A DNA stretch of 24,075 nt, taken from contig CAUVOF010000024.1 in assembly GCA_963553325.1 (NCBI GenBank), forward strand, positions 1 through 24,075, in the 5' to 3' direction. Positions 1 to 6,510 of this stretch are shown here, one piece after another. Below the pieces are notes generated by a model, which had not been told where the DNA came from, made no database searches, and worked only from the letters and a program-made list of their open reading frames with translations. The stretch is from Cardiobacterium sp963553325. Its GTDB lineage: Bacteria; Pseudomonadota; Gammaproteobacteria; Cardiobacteriales; Cardiobacteriaceae. The translations under genes and the position numbers were made by a program. Numbering within the stretch: position 1 is the first letter of the stretch; each line of letters opens with the position of its first letter.

Positions 1-1
1 C

Positions 2-1282
2 AGCGAAGCCATTGCAGCGGATAAAGTCGGTCTGAGCGGTGAGTATTACGGCTACAACGACGATAGCATTGACCGCTTGGTGCAAAACAATCCAAAAGTT
101 GCTGCCAATGTACGTTGGCATGCCGATGATAAGACGTCCCCTTCAAACCTGAATAATGGTCACAACCTGTATGACCTTAATTTCACGGAGAAGATGATCA
201 ACGGACGTAATGGCGGTAAAGTTACTGGCGAGATTAAATCTGCTGCCGAAGGGACTCCGGATGCACGCTTCACCGTCACCGATATCAATTATGGTGGTAA
301 AGCAGCGGTGTCCAGCGGTCTCGCCAACAACGAGAAAACCGCTGTGGGTCAAGGTTTAAGCCAAAATAGTGCTCTGCGCAACTTCCTTGATGTCAATGGC
401 GCGGAAGACGCTGATTCCGCCAGAGTCGAAGCGGGCGCGCCGTATAAGGGTACTTCTGGCCTCGGCTATACCACTGATGCTGCCGTACGGATCGTGGGCC
501 ACGTCTATTTCGGTGAAGGCACCTACGACTTCAAGTTTGCACTTGATAACGGGGCAACAGTCCGTATTGATGGTAAAGATATCTACAAAGATTTCTCCAT
601 CAGCGAGGCCGATACACTTGGCAAGCATCCGAATGGTATCCACCTGACTGAAGGTGTACATAGCGTGGAAATTATCTATCTTGAAGAAGGTTCGGTTTCC
701 ACCCTGCATATGCAATACAAAGCGCATGGTGCAGCGGATAGCAGCTATCAGACTTTGGGGCTGGATAACAATCTCATGCTCAAACCAGAAGCCAGTCTGG
801 ATCTAAACCAGTTGCAAGACGTGCACAATACCGGCACGGCAAACAACCCGGCATGGCACGTCCGCACTGGTGCAACGCTGGACGGTGGTGAAGGCAAAGA
901 CGATATCACCGGATCCGATGGCCGCGACTTTATCTACGGCCACGACGGCAATGACAGCCTGACTGGTGGTAAGGGTGGCGATACCTTCATCTACAATACG
1001 AAGGCAGCGAATGGCCACGATGTCATCAAGGACTTCAAAATTGGCGAAGACAAAGTCTCGCTCACCGATCTATTGGATACCAAGAGCATCGACGCCAAAA
1101 CGCCGGGCTGGAAAGGCCTATCGGAAATCCAGAACGCCCAGTGGGATGACAGCGCACACAAACTTAGCTTCGACACCACCGATGGCGTGAAGACCTACCA
1201 CAACAGCATTACCTTTGAGGGCATGACGCACAGCTACAGCAGTGCCGAAGAATTCCTCAAGGACAACACGCACATCATCTGA
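2..1282 (+). CDS. Secreted PA14/RTX-repeat protein, 3' part only (5' end outside window)
   Basis: The frame is open from the first bases of the window, so the true start lies upstream; 426 residues are visible. The N-terminal visible part starts with LSGEYYG and later reads YFGEGTYDFKFALDNGA and VRIDGKDIY, which resembles a PA14-type carbohydrate or protein-binding beta-barrel. From about position 884 there are roughly four glycine/aspartate-rich RTX nonapeptides (GGEGKDDIT, GSDGRDFIY, GHDGNDSLT, GGKGGDTFI), the calcium-binding beta-roll. The following segment (HDVIKDFKIGEDKVSLTDLL) matches the usual C-terminal domain of type I secretion substrates. Inference: a large calcium-dependent surface or secreted protein, perhaps an adhesin, exported by an ABC/HlyD/TolC system not present here. 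The region looks less GC-rich than the genes downstream. The family call is firm, but the biological role is unknown. Confidence 0.85.
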   Translation, partial: SEAIAADKVGLSGEYYGYNDDSIDRLVQNNPKVAANVRWHADDKTSPSNLNNGHNLYDLNFTEKMINGRNGGKVTGEIKSAAEGTPDARFTVTDINYGGKAAVSSGLANNEKTAVGQGLSQNSALRNFLDVNGAEDADSARVEAGAPYKGTSGLGYTTDAAVRIVGHVYFGEGTYDFKFALDNGATVRIDGKDIYKDFSISEADTLGKHPNGIHLTEGVHSVEIIYLEEGSVSTLHMQYKAHGAADSSYQTLGLDNNLMLKPEASLDLNQLQDVHNTGTANNPAWHVRTGATLDGGEGKDDITGSDGRDFIYGHDGNDSLTGGKGGDTFIYNTKAANGHDVIKDFKIGEDKVSLTDLLDTKSIDAKTPGWKGLSEIQNAQWDDSAHKLSFDTTDGVKTYHNSITFEGMTHSYSSAEEFLKDNTHII

Positions 1283-1303
1283 TTCGTGCAGTGGTAAAAC
1301 CCG

Positions 1304-1330
1304 AAAGCCGCCCGCAAGGGCGGCTTTTTT
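1304..1330 (+). terminator. Rho-independent terminator of the RTX gene
   Basis: A perfect 10-bp stem (aaagccgccc, 1304-1313, pairing with gggcggcttt, 1318-1327) closes a GCAA tetraloop and runs into a T tract (1325-1330). It lies 21 nt after the RTX stop codon and separates that gene from the next run of genes. Confidence 0.93.
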
Positions 1331-1360
1331 GAACTTCAGCCCATTTCACCAACCCCCCAC

Positions 1361-1834
1361 ATGCAAAAAATCCACTTCCTCTACAATTTCCTTGTCGTCA
1401 TTGCCACGCTGCTTGCCTGCGCCATTGCCGGCGAGTTTTATCTCAGCACCCTGCTGCTGTTACTGCCGGTGTATTACTTCGCCTATGTGATATATCTCGC
1501 CGCCAGTTACCGCAAAAAAGCGGCACGCAGCGCGTTCCGCCAGCAATGGCTATGGCTACTGCCTGCCAGTTTTCTGATTTACATTGCCGCCTTCGCCGCT
1601 GCCGTTATCATTTGGCGGCAGATTGACCGCAGCGTTGCCGTCGAGATAGAAAACATTCCGCCTTGCGCCACGCATGAAAATTGCAGCGAAGCGGTGGTGC
1701 TGACTTACCATCATTTGCTGGAAAAACGCTTTTTCCTGACGCGCGATAACCGCTGCGTTCATTTGCGCAGCCCCGCTTATGCGCTCGTCAAAAGCGAACA
1801 CGATTATTGCCAGCGCGCAGGAGAAAAACCATGA
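1361..1834 (+). CDS. Small membrane protein of unknown function
   Basis: The gene encodes 157 residues that I do not recognise as a named family. Three hydrophobic segments are visible at about residues 7-24, 27-48 and 65-87. Basic residues between the second and third (YRKKAARSAFR) suggest a cytoplasmic loop there. The last 70 residues are polar and contain four cysteines (102, 108, 132, 150), which could form disulfides if this part faces the periplasm. No clear ribosome binding site precedes the ATG at 1361, so the start is moderately certain. The stop overlaps the next start as ATGA (1831-1834), indicating translational coupling to the LeuE-like exporter gene. This supports it being a real gene, but no function can be inferred. 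Confidence 0.7.
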   Translation: MQKIHFLYNFLVVIATLLACAIAGEFYLSTLLLLLPVYYFAYVIYLAASYRKKAARSAFRQQWLWLLPASFLIYIAAFAAAVIIWRQIDRSVAVEIENIPPCATHENCSEAVVLTYHHLLEKRFFLTRDNRCVHLRSPAYALVKSEHDYCQRAGEKP

Positions 1835-2472
1835 GCGGCATTCATGACTTATACCAATACATTCTCGGCGTCATTGCCGTCATTCTCGTCCCTGGCCCCA
1901 ATTCGCTTTATTGCCTAAGCGTTGCCGGACAATATGGCGCGCGCAATGCCTATTATGTGATTGCTGGCATTCTTCTCGGTGATGGCATTTTGATTCTTTC
2001 GACCATTTTTGGCGCCGGCGCCTTAATGCACGCCTATCCGCCAATTTTTCATGTGATTAAAGTTGCGGGCGGACTTTACCTCGCCTGGCTCGGCTACAAA
2101 TTGCTGCAAGGTGGCTGGCTCGCCTGGCAGACGCGGCGCAACCGGCAGCCAGTTACGCGCAAGGTCGAAAAACAGCGTTTCTTTCGCCGCGCCCTCACCT
2201 TAAGCCTGATGAACCCGAAGGCGATTCTGTTCTTTCTCTCGTTTTTTACCCAATTTGTCCGCGCTGATGCGCCTAATCCGCTGTGGAGTTTTCTGATACT
2301 TGCGCTGATTTTGCAATTCGTCAGCTTTACTTATTTGAACGTGTTGGCATTTGGCGGTTCGCGTCTGGTGCATTTCTTTGCCCATTCGCGCGCCCTTGCC
2401 GCGCTTGGCATGGCAAGCGTTGGTTTGCTGTTTATCGCTTTTGCCGTCAAGCTGTGGACGGCAACACTATAA
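1831..2472 (+). CDS. leuE: LysE/RhtB-family amino-acid exporter, LeuE-like
   Basis: The product has 213 residues, close to the E. coli LeuE length of 212. It carries the family hallmark near the N-terminus (VPGPNSL, PGPN at about residues 21-24), several hydrophobic spans, and a second conserved block RRALTLSLMNPKAILFFLSF around residues 119-138. As recalled, both blocks align well with LeuE. Proteins of this family export amino acids such as leucine across the inner membrane; the substrate here is inferred only. The ATG at 1831 was chosen over an in-frame upstream ATG at 1807 because AGGAG at 1819-1823 is 7 nt before it, and because it gives the standard N-terminus. It overlaps the upstream gene by 4 nt and precedes hemF by 22 nt. 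Confidence 0.85.
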   Translation: MSGIHDLYQYILGVIAVILVPGPNSLYCLSVAGQYGARNAYYVIAGILLGDGILILSTIFGAGALMHAYPPIFHVIKVAGGLYLAWLGYKLLQGGWLAWQTRRNRQPVTRKVEKQRFFRRALTLSLMNPKAILFFLSFFTQFVRADAPNPLWSFLILALILQFVSFTYLNVLAFGGSRLVHFFAHSRALAALGMASVGLLFIAFAVKLWTATL

Positions 2473-2494
2473 ATTTTTACCGGAGGACATTACC

Positions 2495-3418
2495 GTGAAT
2501 ATGCAAAACGAACACATTGATGCCTTTGCCCGCTTTTTGGACGATTTACAAGCGCGCATTACCGCCGCGCTTGCCGCTGAAGACGGTCAGCCGTTTGAGC
2601 GCGATGCCTGGCAACGCGATGGCGCAGACGGCGGCATACGCGGGCATGGCACCACGATGGTGCTGAAAAATGGCGCGGTGATTGAGCAGGGCGGGGTGAA
2701 TGTGTCCGCCGTGCACGGCGAGCAGCTGCCAGCGGTTGCCACGGAAAAACGGCCGCATCTTGCTGGCTGCGCCTTTAGCGCCTTCGGCCTGTCGCTCGTC
2801 ATCCACCCGCGCAATCCCTATGTGCCAACCAGCCACGCCAATATCCGCCTCTTTGTCGCGCGCGATGGCGAGACGGTGCGCGACTGGTGGTTCGGTGGTG
2901 GTTTTGACCTCACGCCGTTTTACCCGTTTGACGACGACTGTATCGCCTGGCACAGCGCGGCGCGCGCCGCTTGTGCACCCTATGGCGCGGCGCTCTATCC
3001 GCGTTGCAAAGACTGGTGCGACCGCTATTTCTACCTGCCGCATCGCGGCGAAACGCGCGGCATCGGCGGCATTTTCTTTGATGATTTCAACGAACTGCCC
3101 TTTGCCGACGCTTGCGCGTTTACGCAAGGCGTGGGTGAGGCCTACCTCGCCGCCTATCTGCCCATCGTCCAGGCGCGGAAAAACATCGCTTGGGGCGAGC
3201 GCGAACGCGAATTTCAGCGCTACCGCCGCGGGCGTTACGTCGAATTTAACCTGCTCTACGACCGCGGCACCCATTTTGGCTTGCAAAGCGGCGGGCGCAC
3301 TGAATCCATTTTGATGAGCCTGCCGCCGCAAGTACGCTTTGAATACGCCTACCAGCCGCCGGCGGGCAGCGCCGAAGCGCGGCTTGCCGCCTATCTGCAA
3401 CCGCGCGCCTGGCTTTGA
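2495..3418 (+). CDS. hemF: Oxygen-dependent coproporphyrinogen III oxidase
   Basis: HemF carries out the O2-dependent oxidative decarboxylation of coproporphyrinogen III to protoporphyrinogen IX in haem synthesis, in the cytoplasm. The 307-residue product is near the E. coli length (299). The family signature is intact from about residue 172 (KDWC, then YFYLPHRGETRGIGG, then FFDDF). Other conserved blocks are RNPYVPTSHANIRLF (106-120, with the likely catalytic histidine pair H104/H114), WWFGGGFDLTPFYPFDDD (131-148) and GRYVEFNLLYDRGTHFGL. The GTG at 2495 is preferred because GGAGGA (2482-2487) lies 7 nt upstream; an ATG at 2501 would be 13 nt away. Further in-frame extension to 2351 overlaps leuE and is not family sequence. 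Confidence 0.96.
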   Translation: MNMQNEHIDAFARFLDDLQARITAALAAEDGQPFERDAWQRDGADGGIRGHGTTMVLKNGAVIEQGGVNVSAVHGEQLPAVATEKRPHLAGCAFSAFGLSLVIHPRNPYVPTSHANIRLFVARDGETVRDWWFGGGFDLTPFYPFDDDCIAWHSAARAACAPYGAALYPRCKDWCDRYFYLPHRGETRGIGGIFFDDFNELPFADACAFTQGVGEAYLAAYLPIVQARKNIAWGEREREFQRYRRGRYVEFNLLYDRGTHFGLQSGGRTESILMSLPPQVRFEYAYQPPAGSAEARLAAYLQPRAWL

Positions 3419-3429
3419 GCGAGGCAAAA

Positions 3430-4419
3430 ATGCCATCCGATTTACCCCGCTTTTGGCGCGAGCGCCGCCTGCTCAGCTATCTGTTGCTGCCGCTGGCGGC
3501 GCTTTTTGCGTTCATCACCGCCTGCCGCCGCGCCCTGTACCGTGCGGGAATTCTGCGCCGCTATCGTGCGCCCGTTCCCGTCCTCATCGTTGGCAATATC
3601 AGCGTTGGCGGCAACGGCAAAACGCCGCTGGTGCAGGCACTCGCCTGCGCCTTTCAGCAAGAAGGCATCGCTGTTGGCATCATCAGCCGTGGTTATGGCG
3701 GCACGGCGGTTGAGGCGACCGACGTCGCCGCCTGTCCGGACGCTACCATTGTTGGCGATGAGCCGCTGATGCTCTGGCAAAGCAGCGGCGCGCCGGTGGT
3801 TGTCGCGCGCAAACGTGCCGCAGCGGCAGAAAAACTGCTGCGCGATTACCCGGTAACCCGCCTCATCCTCGCCGACGACGGCCTGCAACACTACGCGCTC
3901 GCCCGTGATGCGGAAATTGCCGTCATCGCTACCGACCTCGGCTTGGGCAACGGCTTCCTCATGCCCGCCGGCCCCTTGCGCGAAAGCGCCGCCCGTCTAA
4001 AGCGGGTCGATGCGGTGGTGTATAGCGGGGCAGGGCAGGGCAGGGTGGACGGCTACCGCCTTCGTTATCTAAGCGATGGCGTGCGACCGCTTACCGGCGG
4101 CGAACTGCGCCCGCTTGCCAGCCTGCACGACCGCCCGCTTTATGCGCTCACCGCCATCGCCCGCCCGCAGCGCTTCTTCGACAGCCTGCGCGCGCAGGGC
4201 GCGAAACTCGCCGCGACGCATAGCCTGCCCGACCACGCCGCCATTCCCGCTGAAGCCGCGGCATTCGCCGCCGACGGCTACCTCATCATCAGCGGCAAAG
4301 ACGCGGTCAAAAGCAGCGCCTGGCCGCCAGCGCTCAAAGCACGCACCTTTGTCGCCGATTACCGCGTCGAATTGCCACCACAGCTGTTGCCTGCATTGCG
4401 CCGCAAACTACGCTTATAG
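3430..4419 (+). CDS. lpxK: Tetraacyldisaccharide 4'-kinase
   Basis: LpxK phosphorylates the 4' position of the tetraacyldisaccharide 1-phosphate lipid A precursor (making lipid IVA) at the inner membrane. At 329 residues it matches the E. coli length of 328. A hydrophobic N-terminal anchor (about 14-31) precedes the Walker A motif GNISVGGNGKTP (55-66) and the conserved DDGLQHY (149-155) and GPLRE motifs. The ATG at 3430 was chosen because GAGG (3421-3424) is 5 nt upstream; a TTG at 3415 is the alternative. hemF ends 11 nt before this start. Oddity: the TAG stop (4417-4419) lies inside the left arm of an inverted-repeat element, so the last codons may have been set by its insertion. Confidence 0.95.
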   Translation: MPSDLPRFWRERRLLSYLLLPLAALFAFITACRRALYRAGILRRYRAPVPVLIVGNISVGGNGKTPLVQALACAFQQEGIAVGIISRGYGGTAVEATDVAACPDATIVGDEPLMLWQSSGAPVVVARKRAAAAEKLLRDYPVTRLILADDGLQHYALARDAEIAVIATDLGLGNGFLMPAGPLRESAARLKRVDAVVYSGAGQGRVDGYRLRYLSDGVRPLTGGELRPLASLHDRPLYALTAIARPQRFFDSLRAQGAKLAATHSLPDHAAIPAEAAAFAADGYLIISGKDAVKSSAWPPALKARTFVADYRVELPPQLLPALRRKLRL

Positions 4420-4521
4420 CCTTCCACCGACAGCTTCATACGGTGTTGCGCCGTCTCGCCGTACAAATACGTACTGTCTTCGCCGGCGCGCCTTGTCTGA
4501 AACTCTCGGTGGAAGGCTATA
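4415..4521. mobile_element. MITE-like inverted-repeat element (Correia-like), 107 bp
   Basis: Perfect 16-bp terminal inverted repeats are present: tatagccttccaccga (4415-4430) and tcggtggaaggctata (4506-4521), separated by 75 bp. The ends begin and finish with TA, as expected for an element using a TA target. The core carries further symmetry (TACGG 4439-4443 with CCGTA 4459-4463; GTAC at 4461 and 4471). From memory, the core order TACGG-GTTGCG, CGCCGTAC, GTACTGTCT and GCGCCTTGTC-TGA resembles the small Neisseria intergenic repeats of the Correia type, though the arms differ from the Neisseria TATAGTGGATTAA ends. The MITE structure is seen directly; the family link is memory-based and needs alignment. 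Confidence 0.65.
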
Positions 4522-4799
4522 TAAATTAGTCGAATCGTTTTGAATCATTAACAGCAATAGCATTGCAAATTAAAGAATAACGGTCGCGCCTAATAATCGT
4601 GCATTGGCGTTGGTATAAATAAAAGGGTGATATAGCAAAAACAGCGCATCAGGTAATTTCCCCACTTTATTGCACCGTTGTAGGCAAAATAGCGCCATTT
4701 CCGCATTTTTAGAGAAAAATATCGCTTGTTACCGCCGTTTGTGCGCTATGGCAAAAGCGGTAATACGGCCCATCAATATGGCGAAGGCATTACGTAATC
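4522..4799. other. AT-rich gene-free region upstream of the mraZ promoter
   Basis: No convincing gene was found in this stretch. It is clearly more AT-rich than the flanking genes and holds several dyad symmetries: GCAAT-agc-ATTGC (4554-4566), a hairpin-forming TTACCGC (4729-4735) with GCGGTAA (4757-4763) extended by TTTG/CAAA, and a perfect 10-bp palindrome attacgtaat (4789-4798) directly before the -35 region. These could be binding sites for regulators of the dcw cluster; no specific regulator can be named. Confidence 0.5.
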
Positions 4800-4827
4800 T
4801 TTTACTAAAGATGACAGGGGGTATAAT
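4800..4827 (+). promoter_or_regulatory. Predicted sigma70 promoter of the dcw cluster (Pmra)
   Basis: The -35-like TTTACT (4800-4805, 4 of 6 consensus) and a perfect -10 TATAAT (4822-4827) are separated by 16 bp. The expected start is near 4834, giving a leader of about 40 nt before the mraZ ATG. A TGGGA (4829-4833), the core of MraZ boxes in E. coli, sits over the expected start point, and two TAACCCA repeats (TGGGTTA on the other strand) follow at 4851-4857 and 4864-4870. Confidence 0.65.
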
Positions 4828-4874
4828 GTGGGAAATTGTGCAACAGAATGTAACCCACGCCGTTAACCCATGCC

Positions 4875-5330
4875 ATGTTCCGCGGTATCTATCACATTTC
4901 GCTCGACAGCAAGGGGCGGCTATCCGTCCCCGTCAAAGTGCGGGCGCAGTTTGAAGAAGAAAGCGGGGGAATGCTGGTGGTAACCGCCGATTTGGAAAAC
5001 CAGCTTCTGCTCTACACCCTGCCGCAGTGGCAAGAGGTAGAGGAAAAACTGGTGAAACTGCCCAGTTTCGACCCGCAAATTCGCCGCCTGAAGCGCCTCT
5101 ACATGGGCAACGCCGCCGAATGCGAGTTGGACAGCACCGGGCGTATTCTCATCCCGCCGCCGCTACGCCAGCGCGCCGGGCTGGAGAAAAAAGTGGTGTT
5201 AAGCGGCATGGGAAACAAATTCGAGTTGTGGAGTCAGGAAGCCTGGGATGCCATCAACGCCGAAGATGGCGAAGCATTGCGTGCCGACGGCCTGGATTTG
5301 AATGGTGCGCTGGAGACCCTTTCGATATGA
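4875..5330 (+). CDS. mraZ: Transcriptional regulator MraZ
   Basis: MraZ is a ring-forming DNA-binding protein with two SpoVT/AbrB-type domains that represses its own dcw promoter in E. coli; in some bacteria it acts as an activator. The 151 residues match the family length. The N-terminus MFRG and the block LDSKGRLSVP (about 10-19) form the first swapped-hairpin domain, and ECELDSTGRILIPPPLRQ (from about residue 81) the second, with NKFELW after it. The ATG at 4875 is the only possible start, since an in-frame stop lies at 4851. No Shine-Dalgarno sequence is visible before it, which is unusual in this operon. The stop overlaps rsmH as ATGA. Confidence 0.96.
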   Translation: MFRGIYHISLDSKGRLSVPVKVRAQFEEESGGMLVVTADLENQLLLYTLPQWQEVEEKLVKLPSFDPQIRRLKRLYMGNAAECELDSTGRILIPPPLRQRAGLEKKVVLSGMGNKFELWSQEAWDAINAEDGEALRADGLDLNGALETLSI

Positions 5331-6244
5331 GCGAACATACTACGGTGCTCCTGCAAGAAGCGGTGCAGGCACTTGCCGTCCGCGCCGACGGCAAATATCT
5401 CGACGGCACCTTTGGCCGCGGTGGACACAGCCGCGCCATCCTCGCCGCCCTCGGTGAAAGCGGGCGGCTCTACGCGCTGGACCGCGACCCGCAGGCGGCA
5501 CAAGCCGCGGCGGCGCTGGCGGACGCGCGCTTTCACTTTGCGCGCAGTCCGTTTTCCGCGATGGATACGGCGTTTGCCGACCTTGGCGTCGCCAGCCTCG
5601 ACGGCGTGCTGCTCGACCTCGGCGTTTCCTCGCCGCAGCTCGACCAGGCTGCGCGTGGTTTTTCCTTCGCCAAAGAAGGGCCGCTCGATATGCGCATGGA
5701 CAACGAAAACGGCATCACCGCCGCCGACTGGCTCGCCGCGACTGACGAAGCCACGCTGGCGCGGGTTATCCGCGACTGGGGCGGCGAGACGCATACCGTT
5801 GCCAAGCGCATCGCGCGCGCGGTCATCGCGGCGCGCGGCAAACTGCGCACCACCCTTGATTTGGCGGCGGTGGTTGCCGATGCCGTGCCGCGCAAGTTGC
5901 ACAAAGCCGGCTACCACCCGGCAACACAAACCTTTCAAGCGATTCGTATCGCCGTCAATGACGAAGTCGGCGAAATCGAACGCGGTTTGGCTGCTGCCAC
6001 CCGTCTGCTCAAAGCGGGTGGCGTGTTGGCGGTGATTACCTTTCACGGACTAGAAGATGCGCTGGTAAAGCGCTTTGTCCGCGCCCACGAGGGCGCACGG
6101 CTGCCGGCAGAGATTCCGGCGGCGAATGACCGGGTGAATCCGTTGCTGCGACTGGTTCCCCCCGCCATCAAGCCGTCCGCCAAGGAAGTGGCGGACAATC
6201 CAAGAAGTCGCAGTGCTCGTTTACGTAAGGCAGAAAAAATATGA
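5327..6244 (+). CDS. rsmH: 16S rRNA (cytosine-1402-N4)-methyltransferase
   Basis: RsmH (MraW) uses SAM to methylate N4 of C1402 in the decoding centre of 16S rRNA. The 305-residue product is close to E. coli (313). Visible motifs are the SAM loop YLDGTFGRGGHS (24-35), the acidic strand end ALDRDP, DLGVSSPQLD (about 97-106), RGFSF with PLDMRMD, YHPATQTFQAIRIAVNDE, and the C-terminal PRSRSARLR. In the usual ITFHSLED block this protein has ITFHGLED, a Ser-to-Gly change. The start at 5327 overlaps the mraZ stop; a longer in-frame extension back to 5027 lies inside mraZ and is not family sequence. The stop overlaps ftsL as ATGA (6241-6244). Confidence 0.97.
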   Translation: MSEHTTVLLQEAVQALAVRADGKYLDGTFGRGGHSRAILAALGESGRLYALDRDPQAAQAAAALADARFHFARSPFSAMDTAFADLGVASLDGVLLDLGVSSPQLDQAARGFSFAKEGPLDMRMDNENGITAADWLAATDEATLARVIRDWGGETHTVAKRIARAVIAARGKLRTTLDLAAVVADAVPRKLHKAGYHPATQTFQAIRIAVNDEVGEIERGLAAATRLLKAGGVLAVITFHGLEDALVKRFVRAHEGARLPAEIPAANDRVNPLLRLVPPAIKPSAKEVADNPRSRSARLRKAEKI

Positions 6245-6507
6245 AATTGATGATGTTTATTTTGGTTTTGCTGATTTTGGGTGTGTGCTACAACGGCATC
6301 CAGGCTGCAAAGTTCGCCCACGAACAAAGCAACCTCGTCAATGAAGTACAGTTCCTGAAAAAAAAGCGCGACCAAATTAACGCCGAGTGGACGCAGCTGC
6401 TCTTAGAGCAAAAAATGCTTGCCGATGACAGCGTGATTGACCATGCCGTGCGTAACGGCCTGGATATGCACATGCCGCAGGCGACGCAAGTGGTTTACCT
6501 GGACTGA
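6241..6507 (+). CDS. ftsL: Cell division protein FtsL
   Basis: FtsL is a small bitopic membrane protein of the FtsQLB subcomplex, which signals activation of FtsWI. The 88 residues comprise a very short cytoplasmic start, a hydrophobic segment at about residues 3-21 (MKLMMFILVLLILGVCYNGI), then a charged heptad-like stretch (HEQSNLVNEVQFLKKKRDQI) consistent with the periplasmic coiled coil. It lacks the roughly 30-residue cytoplasmic tail of E. coli FtsL (121 aa), which takes part in FtsW recruitment there. Identification rests on topology, length and the fixed position between rsmH and ftsI, because FtsL sequences are poorly conserved. Confidence 0.9.
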   Translation: MKLMMFILVLLILGVCYNGIQAAKFAHEQSNLVNEVQFLKKKRDQINAEWTQLLLEQKMLADDSVIDHAVRNGLDMHMPQATQVVYLD

Positions 6508-6510
6508 ACC

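Noticed and set aside
2351..2494. Longer hemF with 48 extra N-terminal residues
   Set aside because: The extension lies inside leuE in another frame, and a strong ribosome binding site sits directly before the GTG at 2495.
4415..4521. Rho-independent terminator for hemF-lpxK
   Set aside because: The 16-bp stem has a 75-nt loop and is followed by TATAAATTAG rather than a T tract; a mobile-element explanation fits better.
4670..4954. Possible 94-codon gene upstream of and overlapping mraZ
   Set aside because: It starts at TTG, overlaps the promoter and the first 80 nt of mraZ out of frame, and has no recognisable sequence.
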